Of a DNA stretch of 39,520 nt, positions 9,479-18,921 are shown in pieces. Position numbers and translations under genes: made by a program. The DNA comes from Actinomycetes bacterium (GTDB lineage: Bacteria > Actinomycetota > Acidimicrobiia > Acidimicrobiales > RAAP-2). Under the pieces are notes generated by a model, which worked only from the letters and a program-made list of their open reading frames with translations, did no database searches and was not told the DNA's origin. Positions within the stretch are counted from its first letter, which is position 1, and the number at the start of each line of letters is the position of its first letter. Location of the stretch: the NCBI GenBank assembly GCA_021782915.1, contig JAJXUK010000019.1:1-39520 (forward strand). Reading direction: 5' to 3'.

Positions 9479-9648
9479 GCCACGCCCTGCCCGCACGCCC
9501 GGTGCATCCCGAGGACGTCGCGCTGGTCGTGGTGCTGCTGGGCCAGCTCGAGCGCCCCGCGAGGCTCGAGGAGTCGACGCCGCCCTGGCGCTTCTCGGGT
9601 CGCTGGTTCCACCACGGGCCCTTCGAGATGCGACGCCCGCGTCGCTAG
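9475..9648 (+). CDS. Small acyl-CoA carboxylase epsilon-like subunit
   Basis: A 57-residue protein starts at a GTG within the pccB stop (GTGA) and ends in CTAG shared with the convergent mutase gene. Its sequence has an N-terminal helix following a Pro-Glu-Asp (VHPEDVALVVVLLGQL), then PPWRFSGRW and a basic tail. This matches the short actinobacterial epsilon subunits that sit directly after carboxylase beta genes and bind the beta hexamer to raise activity. The identification rests on size, helix-Trp layout and position rather than on strong similarity. No other role is apparent. Confidence 0.6.
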
Positions 9649-11603
9649 GCGCCCAGCAGCTCCAGCAGGTCGGCCATGATCTCAGCGAGCGAGAAGTCCT
9701 TGGGCGTGTAGATCGCGGCCACGCCGCGCTCGCGCAGCGCCACGGCGTCGGCCTCGGGCACGATGCCGCCGACGACGACGGGCGCGTCCAGGCCCGCGGC
9801 GCGCAGACCCTCGAGCACCCGGGGCACCAGCTCCAGGTGCGAACCGGAGAGGATCGACAGGCCCACCACGTCCACGTCCTCGTCGCGCGCGGCCGCCACG
9901 ATCTGCTCGGGACTCAGGCGGATCCCCTGGTAGATGACCTCGAAGCCGGCGTCGCGCGCCGCGACGGCAATCTGCTCGGCGCCGTTGGAGTGCCCGTCCA
10001 GGCCGGGCTTGGCCACGAGTAGCCGGGGTGGCGCGCCGCGGGTCTGAGCGAAGGCGCGACTGCGCGTGACGAGCTCGTCGAAGGCGTGGCTGCGTGCGGC
10101 GTGCGCGCCGGCGACGCCGGTGGGCGCGCGGTACTCGCCGAAGACCTCGCGCAGGGTGCGCGCCCACTCACCGGTCGTGCCGCCGGCCTTGGCCAGGGCG
10201 ATCGTGGGCTCCATGATGTTGTCGGCCGGCGCCGCGCTGGCGGCCACGCGCGCCAGCTCGGCGAGCGCGGCCGCCACGGCACCCTCGTCGCGCGCCTGTC
10301 GCCAGGCGCGCACGCCCTCGGCGATGGCTCGCTCCAGGCGCGCGTCGACGCGCAGCACCGCACCCACCGCGTCGTCGCCGGTCAGCGGGGACGACGCGCT
10401 CTCGGTGAAGCGGTTCACGCCCACGACCACCTGCTCGCCGGACTCGATGCGCGCCACGCGCGCGGCCTGGCTGGCAACCAGGCGAGCCTTGAGCTCGTCG
10501 ATGGCCGCGAAGGCGCCCCCACGTTCGAGCACGTCATCGAGCTCGGCGCGCGCCGCGCTGACGAGCTCGTGCACCTTCTGCTCCATGACCTTGGAGCCGG
10601 CGAAGACGTCGGGGTACTCCAGCAGGTCGCTCTCGAAGGCCAGCACCTGCTGGGCGCGCAGACTCCACTGCTGGTCCCACGGGCGCGGCAGGCCGAGGGC
10701 CTCGTTCCAGGCCGGCAGCTGCAGCGCGCGCGCTCGCGCGTCGGCCGACAGGGTCACGCCCAGCATCTCGAGCACGATGCGGATCACGTTGTTCTCGGGC
10801 TGCTGTTCGGTCAGGCCCAGGGAGTTGACCTGCACGCCGTAGCGGAAGCGTCGCAGCGACGGGTCGTCGACGTGGTAGCGGGTGCGACAGATCTCGTCCC
10901 ACATGGCCGTGAAGGCGCGCATCTTGGCGACCTCCTCGATGAAGCGCACGCCGGCGTTGACGAAGAAGGAGATGCGTCCGACGACCTGGGCCATGGCCGT
11001 GGGGGCCACCTTGCCCGAGGCCGCCACGGCGTCCAGGACGTCGATCGCCGTGGCCAGCGCGTAGGCGATCTCCTGGACCGGGGTGGCGCCGGCCTCCTGC
11101 AGGTGATAGCTGCAGACGTTGATGGGGTTCCACTTGGGCGTCTGGACCAGCGCGTAGGCGATCAGGTCCACGGTGAGTCGGCGTGAGGGCTCGGGGCCGA
11201 AGATGTAGGTGCCCCGCGAGAGGTACTCCTTGACGATGTCGTTCTGGGTCGTTCCCGTGAGGCGCTCGCGCGCGACGCCCTGCTCGTCGGCCAGGGCCAG
11301 GTACAGCCCCCAGATCCAGGCGGCCGTCGCGTTGATGGTCATCGAGGTGTTCATCTCACCCAGGGGTATTCCCTCGAGCAGCTCGCGCATGTGGCCCAGG
11401 TGCGCGACCGGCACTCCGACCTTGCCCACCTCGCCGGACGCCGCCGCCTCGTCGGGGTCGTAGCCGGTCTGGGTCGGCAGGTCGAAGGCGATCGAGAGCC
11501 CCGTCTGGCCGCGCGTCAGGTTCTCACGGTACAGGGCGTTGGAGGCCGCGGCGCTGGAGTGGCCCGAATAGGTTCGCATCACCCACGGTGTGGCTCGCGC
11601 CAT
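9645..11603 (-). CDS. ecm: Coenzyme B12-dependent ethylmalonyl-CoA mutase (MeaA/Ecm type)
   Basis: This enzyme rearranges (2R)-ethylmalonyl-CoA to methylsuccinyl-CoA by a radical mechanism. The 652 residues hold a TIM-barrel acyl-CoA domain and a C-terminal B12 domain with GLDGH (His538 as the cobalt ligand), SILSGSH and VVGGIVP. The N-terminus reads RTYSGHS as in Ecm/MeaA, whereas methylmalonyl-CoA mutases have RQYAGFS. TGLSIAFDLPTQ, TTQNDIVKEYLSRGTYIF and LTEQQPENN also fit Ecm. It follows hbd by 15 bases, with GAGGGGG as its ribosome binding site, so the two form an operon. Methylmalonyl-CoA mutase activity is the main alternative, judged less likely from the motif and the neighbouring ccr. 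Confidence 0.9.
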   Translation of the reverse strand: MARATPWVMRTYSGHSSAAASNALYRENLTRGQTGLSIAFDLPTQTGYDPDEAAASGEVGKVGVPVAHLGHMRELLEGIPLGEMNTSMTINATAAWIWGLYLALADEQGVARERLTGTTQNDIVKEYLSRGTYIFGPEPSRRLTVDLIAYALVQTPKWNPINVCSYHLQEAGATPVQEIAYALATAIDVLDAVAASGKVAPTAMAQVVGRISFFVNAGVRFIEEVAKMRAFTAMWDEICRTRYHVDDPSLRRFRYGVQVNSLGLTEQQPENNVIRIVLEMLGVTLSADARARALQLPAWNEALGLPRPWDQQWSLRAQQVLAFESDLLEYPDVFAGSKVMEQKVHELVSAARAELDDVLERGGAFAAIDELKARLVASQAARVARIESGEQVVVGVNRFTESASSPLTGDDAVGAVLRVDARLERAIAEGVRAWRQARDEGAVAAALAELARVAASAAPADNIMEPTIALAKAGGTTGEWARTLREVFGEYRAPTGVAGAHAARSHAFDELVTRSRAFAQTRGAPPRLLVAKPGLDGHSNGAEQIAVAARDAGFEVIYQGIRLSPEQIVAAARDEDVDVVGLSILSGSHLELVPRVLEGLRAAGLDAPVVVGGIVPEADAVALRERGVAAIYTPKDFSLAEIMADLLELLGA

Positions 11604-11618
11604 GGCACCCCCTCGCGT

Positions 11619-12473
11619 CTAGTGACGGTAGTCGTAGAAGCCGTGGCCCGACTTGCGACCGAGGCGCCCGGCGCTCACCAGGCGCCGCAGCGCCGCCGCC
11701 GGGGCGTGGTGCGGGTCGCCCGACTCGGCGTGCAGCGCGCTCAGGATCGCCAGGCTCGTGTCCAGGCCGACCAGGTCGAGCAGGGCGAAGGGTCCCATCG
11801 GGAAGCCGCAGCCTCCCTTCATCGCGGTGTCGATGCCCTCCAGGCTGGCCACGCCGCGCTCGTAGAGACGGATCGCGTCGTTGAGGTACGGAAAGAGCAG
11901 GGCGTTGACCACGAAGCCCGCGCGGTCGGCGACCTCGACGGGGTCCTTGCCGCACTGGCGCACGAACTGCACGACCGACTCGATCGTCTCGTCACTGGCC
12001 GAGAGTGGGCGCACCACCTCCACGAGCGGCATGAGCGGCGCGGGGTTGAAGAAGTGGATGCCGCACACGCGCTCGGGCCGCGAGGTCTCCATGGCGATCT
12101 CGATGACCGACAGCGTCGAGGTGTTCGTGGCCAGCACCGCGTCGTGGCGCACGGAGCGGTCGAGCTCGTTGAAGATCGTCTTCTTGACGTCCATGTCCTC
12201 GACCACGGACTCGATCACGAGGTCGCAGTCCGCGAGGTCGGCGAGGCTGGAGGTGGCGTCGACCCTCGCGCGCAGGGCGTCGGCGTCCTCGGCCGAGCGC
12301 TTGCCGCGCTCGACCTGGCGTGCGAGGGACTTCTCGAGGCCGGCCAGCATCGCCTCGGCCGAGGCCATGGTGCGGCTGCGCACGATCACGTGGGCCCCGT
12401 TGGCCGCCACCACCTCGGCGATGCCGCTGCCCATGATGCCTGAGCCGAGCACGCCGACGCTCTGAAACTCCAT
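11619..12473 (-). CDS. hbd: 3-hydroxybutyryl-CoA dehydrogenase
   Basis: It interconverts acetoacetyl-CoA and 3-hydroxybutyryl-CoA. At 284 residues it is the short single-function form. The Rossmann motif is GSGIMG at 10-15. Catalytic residues are visible: Ser119 in ATNTSTL, His140 in GIHFFNPAPLMPLVE and Glu152. The end of the second strand reads VIVRSRT with no acidic residue, which hints at NADP(H) rather than NAD(H). It heads an operon with ecm and shares a 48-base divergent region with the S51-like gene. With the thiolase it would feed crotonyl-CoA to Ccr; the crotonase needed between them is not in the window. Confidence 0.92.
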   Translation of the reverse strand: MEFQSVGVLGSGIMGSGIAEVVAANGAHVIVRSRTMASAEAMLAGLEKSLARQVERGKRSAEDADALRARVDATSSLADLADCDLVIESVVEDMDVKKTIFNELDRSVRHDAVLATNTSTLSVIEIAMETSRPERVCGIHFFNPAPLMPLVEVVRPLSASDETIESVVQFVRQCGKDPVEVADRAGFVVNALLFPYLNDAIRLYERGVASLEGIDTAMKGGCGFPMGPFALLDLVGLDTSLAILSALHAESGDPHHAPAAALRRLVSAGRLGRKSGHGFYDYRH

Positions 12474-12479
12474 CTCCGA

Positions 12480-12485
12480 ACACTA
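12480..12485 (-). promoter_or_regulatory. -10 box of the hbd-ecm operon
   Basis: TAGTGT on the minus strand ends six bases before the hbd ATG (12473). This leaves no room for a cobalamin riboswitch or other leader before an operon that encodes a B12 enzyme. Confidence 0.5.
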
Positions 12486-12521
12486 GTGGGGGACCTGGTA
12501 TGCGAATGAGAGACTTGGCCC

Positions 12522-13142
12522 GTGCACGACGCGAGCGTCCTCGTCGGATCCCTGAGTTCACTGGGCGTGGCGCTGGCCACGCCCGGGCTGGTCGAGCTCG
12601 ACGAGGGGGCCGACGTGGTGCTGCTGCCGACCGCGGCGGCCTTCGTCGGGCCGAGGCGGGCGGGCCTCGAGCTGCTGGACGTGGTGGAGCCCTACGCGCG
12701 AGGAGAGGTCCTGATGGTCACGGACCGGACCGGGGCCCAGGCCGAGTACCCCGCGCGTCGGGTGGCCGAGGCCGACCTGGTGGTGCTCGCTGACGGCTCG
12801 GCCCTGCACGCGCGCAGCGTGTGGCGCGAGAGCCCCGTGGGCGCGGCCATCGCACGGGCCCACCAGCTGATCGCGATCGGCGAGACGGGCTCCGCGCTCT
12901 TTGACGTCATGGTGGACCCGCGAGGCGGCGCGCCCACCTCGGGCCTGGGCTATCGCCACGACCTGGTGCTCACCCGACCGGCGCCGAGGGATCAGCTCAC
13001 GCGCACGCGCGCCCTGCTCGGCGCGACACACCCGTTGGTCGTGCTGGGTGACTCGGGGATCGTCGCGGGCCACGACACGACGTGGCGCGTCGTGGCCGGT
13101 GAGGTGCAGGTGAGCCGCGGCGTGGAGCCGGCGAGTCTCTAG
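12522..13142 (+). CDS. Peptidase S51/cyanophycinase-like protein, active site altered
   Basis: The 206-residue protein resembles small actinobacterial relatives of peptidase E/cyanophycinase (class I glutamine amidotransferase-like fold): VVLLPTAAAF, then ADLVVLADGSALHARSVW where the family has a GG-x-P segment, then DPRGGAPTSGLGY. The nucleophile elbow, normally G-x-S-A-G-A, reads GETGSA at 120-125, which puts Thr122 at the serine position. It may therefore be inactive or have another function. GTG 12522 follows GAGACT (12510-12515) by six bases. It is divergent from hbd and shares CTAG stops with the cyclophilin gene. No pathway role is evident. Confidence 0.6.
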   Translation: MHDASVLVGSLSSLGVALATPGLVELDEGADVVLLPTAAAFVGPRRAGLELLDVVEPYARGEVLMVTDRTGAQAEYPARRVAEADLVVLADGSALHARSVWRESPVGAAIARAHQLIAIGETGSALFDVMVDPRGGAPTSGLGYRHDLVLTRPAPRDQLTRTRALLGATHPLVVLGDSGIVAGHDTTWRVVAGEVQVSRGVEPASL

Positions 13143-13684
13143 GACTCGTGAATCGTCACTGACTCGATGACGACGCGCTCCTTGGGCGTGCCGGAGGAGG
13201 TGCCGATGTCGTTGATGGCGCTGACGACGTCCAGGCCCTTGACGACCTTGCCGAAGAGTGCGTACAGCGGCGGCAGGCGCACGCCGTCGGAGCCGGAGAT
13301 GATGAAGAACTGCGAGCCGTTCGTGTTGGGCCCGGCGTTGGCCATGGCCAGCGATCCGAGCTCGTAGCGACCGGGCTTGGGCAGCTCGTCGTCGAAGCGG
13401 TAGCCCGGCCCGCCGGTTCCCGTGCCGGTGGGGTCCCCACCCTGGAGCACGAAGCCCGGGATCACTCGGTGAAAGACGATCCCGTCGAAGTAGTGCCAGC
13501 GCGCCAGGAAGACGAAGCTGTTCACCGTGACGGGCGCGCCGTGGTGGTCGAGGAGGATCTCGAGGGTTCCCTTGGACGTGACCATCGTGGCCGAGTAGGT
13601 CTTCTCGGCGTCGAGGATCATCGGGGGCGCCTCGCTGAAGCGCTGGCGCTGCTCGCTGGTGCCGTCGGGGTTGGGTAGGTCCAT
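13139..13684 (-). CDS. Cyclophilin-type peptidyl-prolyl cis-trans isomerase
   Basis: A 181-residue cyclophilin that isomerizes X-Pro bonds. Core motifs are FDGIVFHRVIPGFVLQGGDPTGTGTGG, abbreviated here as FHRVIPGF and QGGDP, and LAMANAGPNTNGSQFFI, seen as MANAGPNTN and SQFF. About 28 extra residues precede the domain; they are polar and have no signal sequence, so the protein is probably cytoplasmic. It starts one base after the stop of the membrane-anchored FKBP gene, so both isomerases come from one transcript. Its stop shares CTAG at 13139-13142 with the convergent S51-like gene. Confidence 0.93.
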   Translation of the reverse strand: MDLPNPDGTSEQRQRFSEAPPMILDAEKTYSATMVTSKGTLEILLDHHGAPVTVNSFVFLARWHYFDGIVFHRVIPGFVLQGGDPTGTGTGGPGYRFDDELPKPGRYELGSLAMANAGPNTNGSQFFIISGSDGVRLPPLYALFGKVVKGLDVVSAINDIGTSSGTPKERVVIESVTIHES

Positions 13685-13685
13685 C

Positions 13686-14360
13686 TCAGCTCACTTTCAG
13701 CAGGTCGACCACGAAGACGAGGGTGTCATTGGCCGCGATGCCCGCACCCGGCGAGCTCGCGCCGTAGCCGAGCGCGGGCGGGATGATGAGCTCGCGCCGC
13801 CCACCCACGTGCATGCCGACCAGACCCTCGTCCCAGCCCGGGATGACTCGGCCCGCGCCGAGCACGAAGCTGAACGGCCCGGTCGAGGAGGTCCACGAGG
13901 CCTGAATGACCTTGCGCGAGGAGTAGGTGGCCAGCACGTACTGCACCTCGAGCGTCGAGCCGATCTTGGCGACGGGTCCGGTCCCCTTGATCAGGTCCGA
14001 GACCTCCATCTGGGTCGGCGGCTTGCCCGCCGGCACGATGACCGTGGGCTGCTTGCCCCAGGTGCCGGCGGGCGAGGGCGAGGTGACCTTGGCGAAGCTC
14101 ACCGGCTTGGTCGGCACCGTCGTGCTCGCACTGCTCGGCACCGTCGTGGTGCTCGAGGCCGACGCGAGCGTGCTCGTGGTGGCACTCGGCGAGTTGGAGT
14201 GACTGGAGAAGATCCAGGCCGCCGAGACGACGACCACGACGGCCACCGTGGCCACGATGGCCACGCGGCGCACCGTCTGGCGCCGCTTGGCCGCGCGCTG
14301 CATCTGCTCGATCTTCTGGCGTCGGGCCGCCTTCTGCCGTTCACGCTTCGGAGTTGCCAT
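13686..14360 (-). CDS. Membrane-anchored FKBP-type peptidyl-prolyl isomerase
   Basis: The 224-residue protein begins with a highly basic stretch (residues 1-32), followed by one membrane helix at about 31-51, a Ser/Thr-rich linker to about 95, and a C-terminal FKBP domain with VIPGWDEGLVGM and LIIPPALGYG. The layout predicts a cytoplasmic N-terminus with the isomerase outside the membrane, where it would help fold exported proteins. ATG 14360 is chosen over an open upstream extension because TAGTGT (14368-14373, minus strand) ends seven bases before it. Gene order FKBP then cyclophilin, one base apart, indicates an operon. Confidence 0.9.
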   Translation of the reverse strand: MATPKRERQKAARRQKIEQMQRAAKRRQTVRRVAIVATVAVVVVVSAAWIFSSHSNSPSATTSTLASASSTTTVPSSASTTVPTKPVSFAKVTSPSPAGTWGKQPTVIVPAGKPPTQMEVSDLIKGTGPVAKIGSTLEVQYVLATYSSRKVIQASWTSSTGPFSFVLGAGRVIPGWDEGLVGMHVGGRRELIIPPALGYGASSPGAGIAANDTLVFVVDLLKVS

Positions 14361-14367
14361 GGGTGCG

Positions 14368-14373
14368 ACACTA
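14368..14373 (-). promoter_or_regulatory. -10 box of the FKBP-cyclophilin operon
   Basis: TAGTGT on the minus strand ends seven bases before the ATG at 14360, predicting a leaderless mRNA. It stands back to back with the lysC -10 box at 14405-14410; the two boxes are 31 bases apart. Confidence 0.45.
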
Positions 14374-14404
14374 GCGGCCCGGCTAGGCCCGTCTGGGCGT
14401 CGGG

Positions 14405-14410
14405 TAGCGT
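14405..14410 (+). promoter_or_regulatory. -10 box of lysC, leaderless spacing
   Basis: TAGCGT ends six bases before GTG 14417. The short distance rules out a lysine riboswitch or a leader-peptide attenuator before lysC. Confidence 0.5.
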
Positions 14411-14416
14411 TGTCGC

Positions 14417-16679
<2,263 letters not shown>

Positions 16680-17369
16680 TCAGTCGGCGTCGCTGCGTCC
16701 CGCCTGACGCCGCGACAGGTTGACGCAGTGATCCCCGAAGCGCTCGTAGAAGCGAGCCAGCAGGGCGACTTCGACCGCGACGGGCACGGACATCGAGCCC
16801 GAGGTGAGCTCGGCCGTGAGCGCCACGTGCAACTCGTCGAGTTCGTCGTCGATGTCCTCGATGGCTCCCGCGGTCTCCACCTTGCCGTCCAGGATCACGT
16901 CCGTGGCCTCGCGCCAGATCGTCGAGGCCACCTCTCCCATGCGCTCGACCAGTCCGCGGCTGCGCGGGGACATCTCGCGACCGAGTCCGCGCGCGGCGCG
17001 CCGGGCGATGTGCTCGGCGAGATCCCCGCTGCGCTCGACCTCGGGGAGCACGCGCAGCAGGGTGAGCAGGTTCTGGCGTGAGTTGCGATCGAGTGGGGCG
17101 TCCGAGATCAGCTCTCGCTCGGCCTCGGCCACGATCTCGCTGATGAGCTCGTCGATGACGGCGTCGCTGTCCACCACGTGCTTGGCGAGGTCGCGATCCC
17201 CGGCGAGCAGGGCGTGCGTGGCCCCGGCGATCGCCTCTCCCACGAGGGCGAACACGCGCACGGTCGGCCCGCGGACCTGACCCACGACGATCGAGTGCGT
17301 GCGCACGGGCTCGAGCGGGGAGCGGCGGGCCGACGGTGATCGGCGAGGGCGCAGGGGAGACGAGGGCAT
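16680..17369 (-). CDS. phoU: PhoU-like phosphate signalling protein
   Basis: PhoU proteins link the phosphate transporter PstSCAB to the PhoR sensor kinase and restrain phosphate uptake. The 229-residue protein has an arginine-rich N-terminal tail of about 35 residues and then two three-helix repeats with the metal-binding E-x-x-x-D motifs, ERSGD and ERFGD. Neither pst genes nor a two-component system lie nearby, so it is a stand-alone copy. ATG 17369 is chosen because TACACT (17380-17385, minus strand) ends ten bases before it; an upstream GTG at 17399 would lie before the predicted transcript start. Confidence 0.87.
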   Translation of the reverse strand: MPSSPLRPRRSPSARRSPLEPVRTHSIVVGQVRGPTVRVFALVGEAIAGATHALLAGDRDLAKHVVDSDAVIDELISEIVAEAERELISDAPLDRNSRQNLLTLLRVLPEVERSGDLAEHIARRAARGLGREMSPRSRGLVERMGEVASTIWREATDVILDGKVETAGAIEDIDDELDELHVALTAELTSGSMSVPVAVEVALLARFYERFGDHCVNLSRRQAGRSDAD

Positions 17370-17500
17370 GGTGGATCTCAGTGTAGATTCCCCGGTCACG
17401 ACGGTCGCCGGGGGCGTTTGCTAGCGTTCCGCTGGAGTTCTACGACCGATGTGACGACGACGCTCTGGTGTTGTGCGCCCCGGTGGAAAGCAGACAGCAG

Positions 17501-18820
17501 ATGACACGGATGATGATGAGGGCGCGCCGAACAGCCCTCGGCCTGGTCGCGCTCGCGGCGAGCACGCTGACGGGCGTGGGGCTCGTGGGATCGAGCGCGC
17601 CGGCTGGTGCGGCGTCCACGACGTCGTGGACGTCGACGAACCTGAGCTTTCGGATGCCGGACAACGACAACAGCAACGAGTTCGCCGCCGACGCCAGCGG
17701 CAACATCTACTACGTGAACACCAGCGGCTCACACCATGCCCTGATCCGCTACACGCTTTCCACGGGCGCGATCCAGACGATCTACTCCGGGGGCCTGCTG
17801 GACTTTGGCTACGCCGGCTTCGCGGTGGACGCGGTCGGCAACGCCTACTTCTCCCTGAGCAGCGGCCTCTATGAGATATCTCGCTCGGGCGTGGTGGCAC
17901 TGCTCAACTCGTCGGTGCCGCCCGGGCCGATCACCGTGGACGGCGCGGGCAACGTCTTCGTCGCCAGCGGCAACAGCCCGACGACGATCTACGAGATCAG
18001 CGGGGGCATGCTCAGCGTGAAGGGCACCATCGCGGGCACCTGCGACGCCAACTCCATCGCGGTGGCGCCCAGCGGCACGATCTACGTCGTCGACTACTGC
18101 TCGGGTGCGGTCTGGCAGATCGTCACTGGCACCACGTCGGCCTTCGGCACGGGCTGGATTCAGCCGGAGTCGATCGCGGTGGACGGAGCGGGCAACGTGT
18201 TCGTGGCTGATGAGTCGGGCACCGGGACGATCTATCAGCTCAACGCGGCTGGCGCGCGCGTGGACGTGACGCCCACGGGATTCCTGCCGGGCACGGCCGA
18301 CGAGGTCTACGTCGCGGGCGGCAGCCTCTACACGGACCTGTCTCAGAGTGAGTACTTCACCCTGCCCGTGGACATCATGTTCACGACCGCGGTGGTGCCC
18401 GTGGGCGGCGGACTGACGAGCCTGACGGCGGCGGGTTCGCTCTACGGGCCGGGCACGGCGCCTCGCCAGATGCTCACCGCTCGCTGGAGTGCCGCCCCGG
18501 GCGCGTCGGGCTACACGTGCACGCTCCTGTACGGCTTCGCCACGACGTCGAGCTTCCAAACGAGCACGTCGGGCACGACCTGCTCGTTCCTGAACCTGGA
18601 CCCGGGAACCGCCTACGGCGTGTCCGTGGTTGCGAACTTCTCCGGCTTCTCCTCGTTGAGCCGTACGGCCTTCGCGAGCCTGCCGAGCTGGCCGGCCACG
18701 GGCACGTCCCGGGTGATGCACTCGGCGCTGTGCCGCAAGGGCTTCTCGGGAACGACGAGGTGGGTGAGCAACTACAACCCGCGCTGTCCGGCCGGCTGGA
18801 CGCGCACCCTGTACCTCTAG
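17501..18820 (+). CDS. Secreted NHL-repeat beta-propeller protein with a fibronectin-like domain
   Basis: The family is not recognized beyond its repeats. The 439-residue product begins MTRMMMRARR, then a hydrophobic core and an AGAAS cleavage region near residue 40, a Sec-type signal peptide. At least five repeats share an AVDGAGNVFVA pattern (FAADASGNIYYV, FAVDAVGNAYF, ITVDGAGNVFVA, IAVAPSGTIYVV, IAVDGAGNVFVA), as in six-bladed NHL propellers. A fibronectin type III-like stretch follows (RWSAAPGASGYTC). The tail is LCRKGFSGTTRWVSNYNPRC, with two cysteines that could form a disulfide. ATG 17501 is preferred over GTG 17468; TAGCGT at 17422-17427 is a likely -10 box. A strong hairpin follows the gene. 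Confidence 0.7.
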   Translation: MTRMMMRARRTALGLVALAASTLTGVGLVGSSAPAGAASTTSWTSTNLSFRMPDNDNSNEFAADASGNIYYVNTSGSHHALIRYTLSTGAIQTIYSGGLLDFGYAGFAVDAVGNAYFSLSSGLYEISRSGVVALLNSSVPPGPITVDGAGNVFVASGNSPTTIYEISGGMLSVKGTIAGTCDANSIAVAPSGTIYVVDYCSGAVWQIVTGTTSAFGTGWIQPESIAVDGAGNVFVADESGTGTIYQLNAAGARVDVTPTGFLPGTADEVYVAGGSLYTDLSQSEYFTLPVDIMFTTAVVPVGGGLTSLTAAGSLYGPGTAPRQMLTARWSAAPGASGYTCTLLYGFATTSSFQTSTSGTTCSFLNLDPGTAYGVSVVANFSGFSSLSRTAFASLPSWPATGTSRVMHSALCRKGFSGTTRWVSNYNPRCPAGWTRTLYL

Positions 18821-18839
18821 CAGACCTCGACGCATAGAC

Positions 18840-18868
18840 GGCGCCGCGCGGGACTCCCGCGCGGCGCC
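18840..18868 (+). terminator. Perfect 13-bp GC hairpin, likely terminator
   Basis: GGCGCCGCGCGGG at 18840-18852 pairs without mismatch with 18856-18868 around a three-base loop, 20 bases after the NHL-protein stop. There is no T-run, as is common in very GC-rich genomes. It separates the NHL gene from the rmuC promoter at 18891. Confidence 0.7.
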
Positions 18869-18890
18869 CTCGCGTGTGACGGGTCCTGGC

Positions 18891-18896
18891 TAGGGT
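18891..18896 (+). promoter_or_regulatory. -10 box of rmuC
   Basis: TAGGGT lies 25 bases before the chosen GTG 18922. The open frame extends up to a GTG at 18895 that overlaps this box, so that earlier start would not be transcribed. Confidence 0.4.
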
Positions 18897-18921
18897 GGCG
18901 CCAGGTCGACAGGGAGGGCTC

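Noticed and set aside
12474-12521. Cobalamin riboswitch before the hbd-ecm operon
   Set aside because: The intergenic gap is only 48 bases and holds promoters for both directions; a riboswitch does not fit.
14361-14416. Lysine riboswitch or attenuator before lysC
   Set aside because: The -10 box ends six bases before the lysC start, so there is no leader RNA to hold one.
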